In this document: positions 1-6,304 of the stretch, piece after piece
Layout: every line of letters starts with the position of its first letter
Position numbering within the stretch: position 1 is the first letter of the stretch
DNA from: JADCCX01 sp031372765
GTDB taxonomy: Bacteria > Pseudomonadota > Alphaproteobacteria > Rhizobiales > Beijerinckiaceae
Direction of reading: 5' to 3'
Assembly: GCA_031372765.1 (NCBI GenBank)
Contig: JANMLW010000013.1
Coordinates: 1 to 11,246 of the forward strand
Length of the DNA stretch: 11,246 nucleotides
The notes under the pieces: model-generated
Database searches by the model: none
Seen by the model: the letters and a program-made list of their open reading frames with translations, nothing else
What the model was told of the DNA's origin: nothing
Translations under genes and position numbers: made by a program

Positions 1-202
1 CCGGGCGGACAGGTCATTTGTGTGATGGGCGCAGAGAGTATACTTCTCCCCGCACGTGGATAGTGGGACGTTGGTTGTTCTGCCTTTTTTTCAAAAAAAC
101 CTTATACAATTCAGTAGTTCTGGCAGCAATTAAGGTTAACAGCCGGTAAAACTGTCTGGTTAAATTTGACCAGTGTAATCCATCAAACAGCAATTGTTTT
201 GA
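1..202. other. Intergenic region upstream of the pilZ-like gene
   Basis: I see no convincing gene in this stretch. It holds a T7-C-A7 tract (85-99), a small palindrome AGTATACT (about 38-45), a TATACAAT sequence near 103-110 that could be a -10-like element without a clear -35, and an 18-bp near-palindrome listed separately. TTAA motifs around 130-138 and 160-164 faintly resemble alphaproteobacterial CtrA half-sites, but the spacing does not match the full TTAA-N7-TTAA site. Long minus-strand frames here run through the pilZ-like gene and have no family resemblance. Confidence 0.4.
156..173. promoter_or_regulatory. Near-perfect 18-bp palindrome, possible operator
   Basis: CTGGTTAAATTTGACCAG reads the same on both strands except for one mismatched pair (T161 against G168). 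It lies 30-42 nt upstream of the two candidate PilZ start codons, a normal operator position. The TGGT...ACCA halves are reminiscent of GntR/FadR-type or other dimeric-regulator sites, but no particular regulator can be named from sequence alone. Confidence 0.35.
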
Positions 203-544
203 ATGGATACAGCCATGACCGAGCGCCGTGAAAATGTCAGACGTCGCTGCCTCCTGGGTGCCCGCGTAGTGTTCAATGCGTGAAGTTCCACCCTGTGCTG
301 CACGGTTCGCAACATGTCGGACCGTGGCGCCATGCTGGTGTTCGGCGAGACGCCGTATATCCCTGAACAGTTCGAGCTTCTGCTCGACAACCGCCGCACC
401 CTTGCGCCCGCCCGCGTGGCCTGGCGCAATGGGGACCGTGTCGGCATCAGCGTGCAGACTGATCTGTCCAAGCTCGATGAACCGCATCAGGAAACCGGGC
501 TTGTCGGGATTGTCAGTGTGGCTGATGCCCGTGTGGTGCATTAA
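203..544 (+). pseudogene. PilZ-domain protein gene interrupted by an in-frame TGA
   Basis: One frame from ATG 203 (or ATG 215) to TAA 542-544 encodes a short PilZ-domain protein if TGA 281-283 is read through; from ATG 215 it would be about 109 residues, usual for small rhizobial PilZ proteins. PilZ domains bind cyclic di-GMP. Visible landmarks are the arginine-rich N-terminal RxxxR region (ERRENVRRR), the second motif as NMSDRG at the (D/N)xSxxG position, and the following strand VAWRNGDRVGISV. The stop falls between VVFNA and SSTLCCTVRN, a position where I recall relatives having a glycine or similar residue, so a single-base nonsense change (for example GGA to TGA) is the simplest reading. 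Reinitiation at ATG 314 would give 76 residues starting inside the NxSxxG motif and lacking RxxxR, so unlikely to bind c-di-GMP. The upstream ribosome-binding signal is weak. Confidence 0.72.
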
Positions 545-637
545 ATCACGCCCGCACACATTCGGGTGAGGCACGCCTTTGCCCGTTGCGCACCGGCGCG
601 CATTTTGCCATGCACGGCTCGCAGACAATGAGCGACC

Positions 638-1363
638 ATGCCTGATTTCACACTGACCGGCGTATTTCTGGCAGGATTGCTGTCTTTCCTCAGCCCCTGT
701 GTTTTGCCGCTTGTGCCGCCCTATCTGGCTTACATGGCTGGAACCAGCGTCTCGGCCATGACAGGCGAGGGTGCGCGACCAACCGCCCGTGTCCTGATGG
801 CATCCGTACTGTTTGTGCTGGGCTTCACCACCGTATTCGTGCTGCTGGGGGCAGGGGCTTCATCCATGGGGCGCGTGCTGCGCATCTACGGCGATACGCT
901 GAGCATTGTGGCGGGCATCGTCATCATCATCATGGGACTGCATTTTCTGGGCGTGTTTCGGATTGGCTTGCTTTACCGCGAAGCACGGTTGGAGGTCGGC
1001 AAGCCAGCAGGCTTGGCCGGGGCTTACGTCATGGGTCTGGCCTTTGCTTTTGGCTGGACGCCGTGTATCGGCCCGGTTCTGGGTGCTGTGATGGCGGTTG
1101 CGGGCTCCCAGGCCACCGTCACGCAGGGTATGGGTCTGCTGGCGCTCTATTCGCTAGGCCTTGGCATTCCGTTTCTGTTGGCTGCCCTGTTCATGGGGCC
1201 GTTCACAAGGCTATTTACCCGCCACAAGCATCGTATGGCGCTAATTGAAAAGGTCATGGGCGGATTGTTGATACTGACCGGCATTGCCTTTCTGACGGGC
1301 GGGATAGCCACGGCGTCCTATTGGCTGCTGGAGACGTTCCCGGTGTTGGGCAAGCTTGGTTAG
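638..1363 (+). CDS. ccdA: Cytochrome c biogenesis / thiol-disulfide transporter CcdA
   Basis: Encodes a 241-residue polytopic inner-membrane protein of the CcdA/DsbD-transmembrane family. Such proteins carry reducing equivalents from cytoplasmic thioredoxin to periplasmic thiol proteins, chiefly for cytochrome c maturation. About six hydrophobic segments are visible. The two hallmark cysteines each lie next to a proline: Cys21 in LSPCVLPLVPPY and Cys143 in GWTPCIGPVLG. No DsbD-like N- or C-terminal domains are present, and the length is normal for the short CcdA form. ATG 638 is forced because the frame has a stop at 629-631; the preceding Shine-Dalgarno is poor. The natural-looking C-terminus (FPVLGKLG) ends in a TAG that is also the first three bases of a MITE-like repeat. 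No thioredoxin-like partner or ccm gene is in the window, so the substrate is inferred from the family only. Confidence 0.92.
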   Translation: MPDFTLTGVFLAGLLSFLSPCVLPLVPPYLAYMAGTSVSAMTGEGARPTARVLMASVLFVLGFTTVFVLLGAGASSMGRVLRIYGDTLSIVAGIVIIIMGLHFLGVFRIGLLYREARLEVGKPAGLAGAYVMGLAFAFGWTPCIGPVLGAVMAVAGSQATVTQGMGLLALYSLGLGIPFLLAALFMGPFTRLFTRHKHRMALIEKVMGGLLILTGIAFLTGGIATASYWLLETFPVLGKLG

Positions 1364-1572
1364 ACCATTTCGCGTTTGCACTGAATCTTTTCCCTCCCCC
1401 CACTTGTGGTGGGGAGGGCCGGGGTGGGGGGCTTCAAACTATCTGAATAATCCCCCCACCCTGATCTCCGCTTCGCTCGATCTTCCCTCCCCGCCACAAG
1501 TGGGGGAGGGGTTGGGCCAGGCATCCTGACAAGGCGTTCAATCGAAAATCGACCTCAATGCGAAATGGTCTA
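1361..1572. repeat. MITE-like palindromic element with 13-bp terminal inverted repeats
   Basis: The ends are perfect 13-bp inverted repeats, TAGACCATTTCGC at 1361-1373 and its complement at 1560-1572. TA at both outer edges could be a target-site duplication of the IS630/Tc1-mariner kind. Inside are three hairpins: CCCTCCCC...GGGGAGGG-type at 1392-1418, GGGTGGGGGG (1422-1431) pairing with CCCCCCACCC (1452-1461), and CCCTCCCC...GTGGGGGAGGG at 1485-1510. The first and third are also inverted copies of each other around a CACTTGTGG core. There is no coding capacity, so it would be non-autonomous. Its left end supplies the stop codon of ccdA, and its hairpins may help end ccdA transcription. G-rich/C-rich intergenic repeats like this are common in Rhizobiales; I cannot assign a named family. 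Confidence 0.65.
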
Positions 1573-1578
1573 GGACAA

Positions 1579-1612
1579 CAAAAACCGCCGAATTGCTCCG
1601 GCGGTTTTCTTG
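1579..1612 (-). terminator. Rho-independent terminator of the liv operon
   Basis: A perfect 10-bp stem, AAAACCGCCG at 1581-1590 and CGGCGGTTTT at 1599-1608, closes an 8-nt loop. On the minus strand the stem is followed by a T-rich run (TTTTTGTTGT), 38 nt after the livK stop codon. The plus-strand side also ends in TTTTCTTGTTT, so it could act in both directions and shield ccdA and liv from each other. Confidence 0.88.
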
Positions 1613-1645
1613 TTTGAGCGTCAGCTCAGATCAATGCGTGAGAAA

Positions 1646-2761
1646 TCAATTCTCGACGTAGGTGATCTTGCCAGCTGCGTCTTTCTTCCAGGTGTACATC
1701 ACGTAGTCAGGACGGGTGATGTCACCCTTCTTGTCAAACTTCAGTTCACCGATAACGGTCTTGAAGGCGACGCCCGAACGAATGTACTCGGCCATCTTCT
1801 TGGCATCGAGCGACTTGGTCGCTTCTGCCGCCTGTGCCATCAATTCCACAGCTGCGTAGGTGTAGAGTGTGTAGGCTTCAGGGTTGATGTTTTTGGCCTT
1901 GAAGGATGCAACGACAGCGGCAGCTTCAGGACGCTTGCGGGGATCAGGCGGGAAGGTTATCAAGGTGCCTTCAGCGCCTGGACCGGCGATGGTCGCAAAC
2001 TCATCAGACGTGATGCCGTCACCCGACATGACAACTGCACGAACAGCCTGATCACGCATCTGGCGGACAATCAGACCGCCTTCTGTGTGAAGACCACCCC
2101 AGTAAACGACGTCAACACCAGCAGCCTTGATTTTGGTGACCAAAGCCGAGAAGTCCTTCTCGCCTGTGTTGACACCTTCGTAGAGCACTTCCTTGATACC
2201 GGCAGTGTTCATGGCTTTGCGTGTTTCATCAGCAAGACCCTGACCGTAAGGTGTCTTGTCGTGAACGACAGCAACTTTCTTGCCCTGGAAATTCTTGGCG
2301 AGATAAGCGGCTGCCACTGCACCCTGCTGATCATCACGTCCGCAGGTGCGGAAAACGTTCCACAATCCACGCTCGGTGATCTTCGGGTTGGTCGCTGATG
2401 GTGTGATCAGCATGGCGCCATTCTCTGCGTAGACTTCAGAGGCTGGAAGTGTCACGCCCGAGTTGAAGGGGCCGACGACATGCTTGATGCCTTCAGAGAC
2501 CAGCTTGTTGGCCACCGAGACACCCTGCTTGGGATCAGAGGCATCGTCACCCATGACAATAACCAGCTTGCGGCCAAGCAGGCCGCCTTTGGCGTTGATG
2601 TCAGCAACAGCCTGCGCTGCACCGTCCGATAGTTGCTTTCCGAAAGCTGCGTTTGGACCGGTAATTGGTCCAAGTACGCCAAGTTTCAGATCCTGCGCAT
2701 AGGCTGCGCCGGAAAGAGCGGTGCTCAATACCAGGCCAGCCAGGAGGCTTCTGCGATTCAT
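1646..2761 (-). CDS. livK: Branched-chain amino acid ABC transporter, periplasmic binding protein
   Basis: Encodes 371 residues of the Leu/Ile/Val-type periplasmic binding protein family (Peripla_BP_6). It should capture a branched-chain or related amino acid in the periplasm and deliver it to LivHM. Residues 1-22 form a Sec signal peptide (MNRRSLLAGL..., cleavage after AYA before QDLKLGVLGP). Typical motifs follow: the first-strand GVLGPITGPNAAFG, the ligand-loop TPSATNPKITERG, then FRTCGRDDQQG and YGQGLADE. ATG 2761 is chosen over an upstream in-frame ATG at 2848 because it gives a clean signal peptide and has GGGAG 6-8 nt upstream. It is the last gene of the operon, 129 nt after the small membrane-protein gene, with a hairpin in the gap and a strong terminator downstream. 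Substrate specificity cannot be read from sequence. Confidence 0.93.
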   Translation of the reverse strand: MNRRSLLAGLVLSTALSGAAYAQDLKLGVLGPITGPNAAFGKQLSDGAAQAVADINAKGGLLGRKLVIVMGDDASDPKQGVSVANKLVSEGIKHVVGPFNSGVTLPASEVYAENGAMLITPSATNPKITERGLWNVFRTCGRDDQQGAVAAAYLAKNFQGKKVAVVHDKTPYGQGLADETRKAMNTAGIKEVLYEGVNTGEKDFSALVTKIKAAGVDVVYWGGLHTEGGLIVRQMRDQAVRAVVMSGDGITSDEFATIAGPGAEGTLITFPPDPRKRPEAAAVVASFKAKNINPEAYTLYTYAAVELMAQAAEATKSLDAKKMAEYIRSGVAFKTVIGELKFDKKGDITRPDYVMYTWKKDAAGKITYVEN

Positions 2762-2767
2762 ATGGTT

Positions 2768-2774
2768 TCTCCCA
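2768..2774 (-). promoter_or_regulatory. livK ribosome-binding site
   Basis: TGGGAGA on the minus strand lies 6 nt before ATG 2761 and decides the livK start in favour of the signal-peptide methionine over the in-frame ATG at 2848. Confidence 0.7.
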
Positions 2775-2824
2775 TTGGTACACCCCGGGTCTTCCCGCTC
2801 CCGGACGCGGTTTTGGAGGGCCAG

Positions 2825-2865
2825 TTGGCTTCTCTGGGCTGTAATCAAGCCCTTTTTGAAGCCAA
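2825..2865 (-). promoter_or_regulatory. Two-tier hairpin in the leader of livK
   Basis: Outer arms TTGGCTTC (2825-2832) and GAAGCCAA (2858-2865) pair perfectly. Inside them GGGCT (2836-2840) pairs with AGCCC (2848-2852) around a 7-nt loop. It sits in the 129-nt gap between the DUF6867-like gene and livK. Intercistronic hairpins before or after binding-protein genes in other ABC operons often stabilise or process mRNA so that the binding protein is made in excess; that role here is inference. No U-tract directly follows the stem, so it is not a classical terminator. Confidence 0.45.
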
Positions 2866-2890
2866 TGTCATCCGAAAACGTACAAACACA

Positions 2891-3241
2891 TCATGAGACT
2901 TTACGCCGCCATGATAGAGGGCCCGCGCCATCAAAGGCGAAGGAATACTGTGTGCGCATCTGCTCTGCCCGGCGCATGCGCCAGCCGATCATGGCAGCCA
3001 GGAAAAGAACGGCATAATCCACGATGAAGAACTGGATGCTGAGCAAAGTGCCTTGGAACAGTGCAAAGTGCAGAAACCGCACGCCGCACGTCAGCAATGC
3101 TACGTAAATCGGCAGAATAGCGAACGGGCGCCATGTCAGGGCGACAGCGCGACCCATCTGCCAGGCGGCAAGTCCGCCCAGCAATCCCGTTACAAACAGG
3201 AAAAGCAATGCCGATGATTCCTCGTAAAGAATGCCCTGCAT
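2891..3241 (-). CDS. Small integral membrane protein of the liv operon (DUF6867-like)
   Basis: Encodes 116 residues with about three hydrophobic helices, roughly residues 10-30, 38-60 and 68-88. A basic segment follows (GWRMRRAEQMRTQYSF) and then a short polar tail. Its start codon overlaps the livF stop by one base (TGATG), so it is translationally coupled to the transporter. I recognise it as the small membrane protein (DUF6867 in Pfam terms) that rhizobial genomes carry next to liv ATPase genes; its function is unknown. Membrane location, co-transcription and position between livF and livK suggest an accessory subunit or regulator of the importer, but nothing in the sequence proves it. No catalytic motif is visible. 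Confidence 0.78.
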   Translation of the reverse strand: MQGILYEESSALLFLFVTGLLGGLAAWQMGRAVALTWRPFAILPIYVALLTCGVRFLHFALFQGTLLSIQFFIVDYAVLFLAAMIGWRMRRAEQMRTQYSFAFDGAGPLSWRRKVS

Positions 3242-4005
3242 CAGTGTTTCCCGCCTTCCAGATATGCCGCCCGAACCCGCGGATCGGCCAGCAGTTCCTT
3301 GCCGGTACCCGTCATGGTGATAAGCCCGTTGACCATCACATAGCCACGATGCGCCAGTTTCAAGGCATGAAACGCGTTCTGTTCAACCAGAAAGACGGTC
3401 ATGCCATCTGTCCGGTTGATTTCCTTGATGACCTCGAAAATCTGCCGCACGATAATGGGTGCAAGTCCGAGGGATGGCTCATCCAGCAGCAGTAGTTTGG
3501 GTCTGCACATCAAGGCACGTGCGATGGCAAGCATTTGCTGTTCACCGCCTGACAAGGTGCCTGCGCGCTGTTGCAGGCGCTCTTTCAAGCGCGGAAATAT
3601 ACCGCAAATACGGTCAAGATCAGCCGGGAAATGCTGCATGCCCGCAACCGACGAGCCCATTTGCAGGTTCTCATAGACCGTCATACGCGGGAAAACACGC
3701 CGCCCCTCGGGCGATTGGGCAATGCCAAGTTTGGCAATGTCATGCGTTTCGGTCTGGGTGATATCCTTGCCTTGATAGATGATTTGCCCTTCACGTGCCC
3801 GCGGTGTGCCAAAGATCGTCATCATCAAGGTGGATTTGCCGGCACCGTTGGCGCCAATCAACGTCACGATCTCGCCTTCGTTCACATCGACATCAACACC
3901 CTTGAGCGCAATAATCTTGCCATAGTATGTCTTGACGCCACGCACCTGCAAGAGAGGGCGAGGCAATTTCTGATCATTGTCAGCAGTTGCGACAGCGGCG
4001 CTCAT
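3241..4005 (-). CDS. livF: Branched-chain amino acid ABC transporter ATPase LivF
   Basis: Encodes a 254-residue ABC ATPase that powers the LivHM permease at the cytoplasmic face. Visible motifs are Walker A GANGAGKST (residues 51-59), the Q-loop region IAQSPEGRRVFP (about 95-106), signature LSGGEQQ (151-157), Walker B LLLLDEPSLGLAP (171-183) and VEQN in place of the H-loop histidine (207-210). The SPEGR motif and the EQN ending are characteristic of LivF rather than LivG. The start overlaps the livG stop by 4 nt (ATGA), with GGAGGT 6 nt upstream of the ATG. The first 18 or so residues are a polar extension before the ABC core, which is otherwise of normal size. Confidence 0.95.
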   Translation of the reverse strand: MSAAVATADNDQKLPRPLLQVRGVKTYYGKIIALKGVDVDVNEGEIVTLIGANGAGKSTLMMTIFGTPRAREGQIIYQGKDITQTETHDIAKLGIAQSPEGRRVFPRMTVYENLQMGSSVAGMQHFPADLDRICGIFPRLKERLQQRAGTLSGGEQQMLAIARALMCRPKLLLLDEPSLGLAPIIVRQIFEVIKEINRTDGMTVFLVEQNAFHALKLAHRGYVMVNGLITMTGTGKELLADPRVRAAYLEGGKH

Positions 4006-4916
4006 AGTCCAACCTCCGCTTCGATCCTGTGCAATTCGTCTTCGTCCTCAGCTCCCAGATACGCTGCGATCACCTTGGGGTCATTCTGCACGTGGCTTGG
4101 TGTGCCGTCGGAAATCTTGGTGCCATAATCGAGTACCACGACGTGATCCGATATTTCCATGACAACCGACATATCGTGCTCAATAAGGAGCAACGCCGTG
4201 CCATGGTCATCGCGAACCGCCAGCAGGAGAGCGTTGAGGTCGGCACTTTCGCGCGGGTTCAAACCGGCGGCTGGCTCGTCAAGGCAGAGCATGAGCGGAT
4301 CGGTGCACATCGCACGGGCGATTTCGAGGCGACGCTGATCCCCGTATGGCAAGTCACCCGCCGGATCATCGGCGCGGTCCATCAATCGGGTCTTGTCGAG
4401 CCAGTATTTTGCCTTCTCGATCGCGTCCTTCTCGGCCATTTTAAAGCGTTTCAGGCCAAGCAACCCACCAATTGTCCATTGCGATTCCTGCATCAGGTAG
4501 TTGTGCTGGGCGACAATAAGGTTTTCGAGCACAGTCAACCCAGAAAACAGGCGGATGTTCTGGAATGTGCGCGCCACTTTGGCCACTGCGGCAATCTCGT
4601 AATCCGGCATGCGCTCCAACAGGAAAAGGCGCTGCTGGCCAGCCATCTCCATCTTTTTGTCGCTGTCTGTCAGGGCTTCAAGCCGGGCGTCAAAATCTCC
4701 GTTGCCATGCCGGAAGCCGATGCGGCCTTCGGTTGGCTTGTAGAAGCCGGTGATGCAGTTGAATACCGTGGTCTTGCCGGCGCCGTTGGGGCCTATCAAT
4801 GCCGTGATCTCGCTGCGATTGGCGGTGAACGACAGATCATTGATGGCAACAAGGCCACCAAACCGCATGGTGAGATGCTCGACCTTGAGGATGGGAGGAC
4901 TGGAAGCACGCGTCAT
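4002..4916 (-). CDS. livG: Branched-chain amino acid ABC transporter ATPase LivG
   Basis: Encodes a 304-residue ABC ATPase, partner of LivF. Motifs in order are Walker A GPNGAGKTT (42-50), Q-loop ARTFQNIRLF (115-124), the LivG-type signature LPYGDQRRLE (189-198), Walker B LMLCLDEPAAGLNP (208-221) and H-loop EHDM (246-249). It is about 50 residues longer than enterobacterial LivG. The extra length is mostly a charged insertion (roughly residues 70-112, FRHGNGDFDARLE to PDYEIAAVAK) between the Walker A strand and the Q-loop, plus an acidic C-terminal tail (EDEDELHRIEAE). Alphaproteobacterial LivG proteins often carry such an insertion. ATG 4916 overlaps the livM stop by one base (TGATG), and AAGGAGGG lies about 9 nt upstream. 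Confidence 0.95.
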   Translation of the reverse strand: MTRASSPPILKVEHLTMRFGGLVAINDLSFTANRSEITALIGPNGAGKTTVFNCITGFYKPTEGRIGFRHGNGDFDARLEALTDSDKKMEMAGQQRLFLLERMPDYEIAAVAKVARTFQNIRLFSGLTVLENLIVAQHNYLMQESQWTIGGLLGLKRFKMAEKDAIEKAKYWLDKTRLMDRADDPAGDLPYGDQRRLEIARAMCTDPLMLCLDEPAAGLNPRESADLNALLLAVRDDHGTALLLIEHDMSVVMEISDHVVVLDYGTKISDGTPSHVQNDPKVIAAYLGAEDEDELHRIEAEVGL

Positions 4917-6304
4917 CAGCCGTGGCCCTCCTTCACGAGATCAGAGGATACGGCTTTTCGTTCCTTCAGGAAGATGGATGGAGAACGGGTTGATATCAAT
5001 CCGCGCGGTTTCCAGAGCATCATCAATACCATGCCAAGACCGACAATCAGCATGCGGTACTTGGTGGGATCATCGCCAATAATGGGTTTAAGAAAGTCAA
5101 ACTCGCGCAGCAACTCGCTGCCGCCAATCAGCGCAATTGCCGCCAGCACAACGCCCATCAGTGAGCCCATGCCGCCAAGAACAACAATCGCGAGGATCAG
5201 AGCCGATTCAAGAAACTTGAAACTCTCCGGTGTGATGAAGCCCTGGCGCGCCCCGAAGAAGGCTCCTGCAAACCCGCCGAACATCGCACCGATGGCGAAG
5301 GCCGTCAGCTTGGTGTTTGTGGTGTTCATGCCGATGGCGCGGCAGGCAATCTCATCTTCACGCAACGCTTCCCATGCCCGGCCAATCGGCAAGCGCTTCA
5401 GACGCAAGGTGACCCACGCTGTCAGCATCGCCAGCAGCAGGATAGTGTAATAGAGGAAAATGGTGCGGTAGACCGGCGTAAACTCCAAACCGAACACTGC
5501 CGCAAAACCCTTGTCCGTGGCATTGAACGGAATGCCGAAGAAGTCGATGCGCGGTGCAGACATACCGGCACCGCCGCCTGTCAGGTCTTTCCAGTTCAAG
5601 GCGACGAGGTAGATGATTTCCCCGAAGGCCAGAGTGACGATGGCAAGATAATCCCCTCGTAATCGCAGCACGGGAAACCCGAGCAGAACACCCCATAGAC
5701 CAGCCATGGCTCCAGCCACAGGAAGGGCCAGCCAGAACGAAAAGCCGTAGGTCTGCGCCAGAAGTGCATAGGTGTAGGAACCGATGGCGTAGAAGGCGAC
5801 ATACCCAAGATCGAGAAGGCCCGCGAGACCAACGACGATATTCAGACCCCAGCCGAGCATGATATAGATCAGGATCTGGATGCCAAAATTGTCGACCCAT
5901 TTCAGGATGCTGCCGGACCCTGCTGTCATTGTGACGATCAGCGGATAAAGAGCCAGCAAAACCACAGCCAGAGGCAGGGCATACTTCTCGAACCTGGCAA
6001 ATCCTTCGCCAGTTTTGGGTTTCACCTCCCGGCGTTCGGCTGCAAGTGCCCGGTTCCATGAAAACCAGCTTTGCCACAGGCTGCCGATGAACACGGCACC
6101 TACCATGGTGGCCAGCATGCCGATGCGCGGGCGCAGCACCATTTCATTGTTCATGGTCTGGTCGGTTTTCAGGCCAACAATAAGGCCAAACAGCCCCAGC
6201 GCCACCAATGCGGCCCAGAAAGCGCTTTTGAGCGCAGCTGGAAAATCAAACTGTGTTGGAACCTCTCCAGAAGAAGGCATTCCAGTACGCGGGGCAGCGT
6301 TCAT
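4916..6304 (-). CDS. livM: Branched-chain amino acid ABC transporter permease LivM
   Basis: Encodes a 462-residue permease with a polar N-terminus (about 23 residues), two early hydrophobic segments and then the conserved LivM core. Recognisable signatures are GLAGLLDLGYVAFYAIGSYT, LRLRGDYLAIVTLAFGEI, and the cytoplasmic ATPase-contact loop GRAWEALREDEIACRAIGMN. The gene ends with a membrane segment and a short basic tail. With LivH it forms the transmembrane channel. The N-terminal region upstream of the core makes it somewhat longer than enterobacterial LivM. The start overlaps the livH stop by one base (TAATG), with GGAGAAGG 4 nt upstream. A polar loop (AAERREVKPKTGEGFARFEK) separates the extra N-terminal helices from the core. 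Confidence 0.95.
   Translation of the reverse strand: MNAAPRTGMPSSGEVPTQFDFPAALKSAFWAALVALGLFGLIVGLKTDQTMNNEMVLRPRIGMLATMVGAVFIGSLWQSWFSWNRALAAERREVKPKTGEGFARFEKYALPLAVVLLALYPLIVTMTAGSGSILKWVDNFGIQILIYIMLGWGLNIVVGLAGLLDLGYVAFYAIGSYTYALLAQTYGFSFWLALPVAGAMAGLWGVLLGFPVLRLRGDYLAIVTLAFGEIIYLVALNWKDLTGGGAGMSAPRIDFFGIPFNATDKGFAAVFGLEFTPVYRTIFLYYTILLLAMLTAWVTLRLKRLPIGRAWEALREDEIACRAIGMNTTNTKLTAFAIGAMFGGFAGAFFGARQGFITPESFKFLESALILAIVVLGGMGSLMGVVLAAIALIGGSELLREFDFLKPIIGDDPTKYRMLIVGLGMVLMMLWKPRGLISTRSPSIFLKERKAVSSDLVKEGHG

Noticed and set aside
103..110. TATACAAT as a firm -10 promoter box for the PilZ gene
   Set aside because: No -35 element lies at 16-18 nt, so it is noted only as a possibility within the intergenic entry.
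281..283. TGA as a selenocysteine codon
   Set aside because: PilZ proteins are not known selenoproteins, the position is not a catalytic cysteine, and no convincing SECIS-type hairpin directly follows.
14..628. 204-codon open frame on the - strand across the PilZ pseudogene
   Set aside because: No recognisable domain, while the opposite strand shows both PilZ motifs in one frame apart from one TGA; treated as a shadow frame.
1392..1510. The C-rich/G-rich repeats read as a CRISPR array or tandem repeat
   Set aside because: The units are inverted rather than direct, lack regular spacers and are bounded by terminal inverted repeats, which fits a MITE-like element.
1610..2398. 262-codon open frame on the + strand, antisense to livK
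   Set aside because: It runs opposite a gene with an obvious signal peptide and binding-protein motifs, and its start lies in the terminator region.
4029..5450. 473-codon open frame on the + strand, antisense to livG and livM
   Set aside because: It lies wholly opposite two clear transporter genes, its translation shows no domain or membrane pattern, and it has no ribosome-binding site. Long antisense frames arise from codon bias in GC-rich genes.
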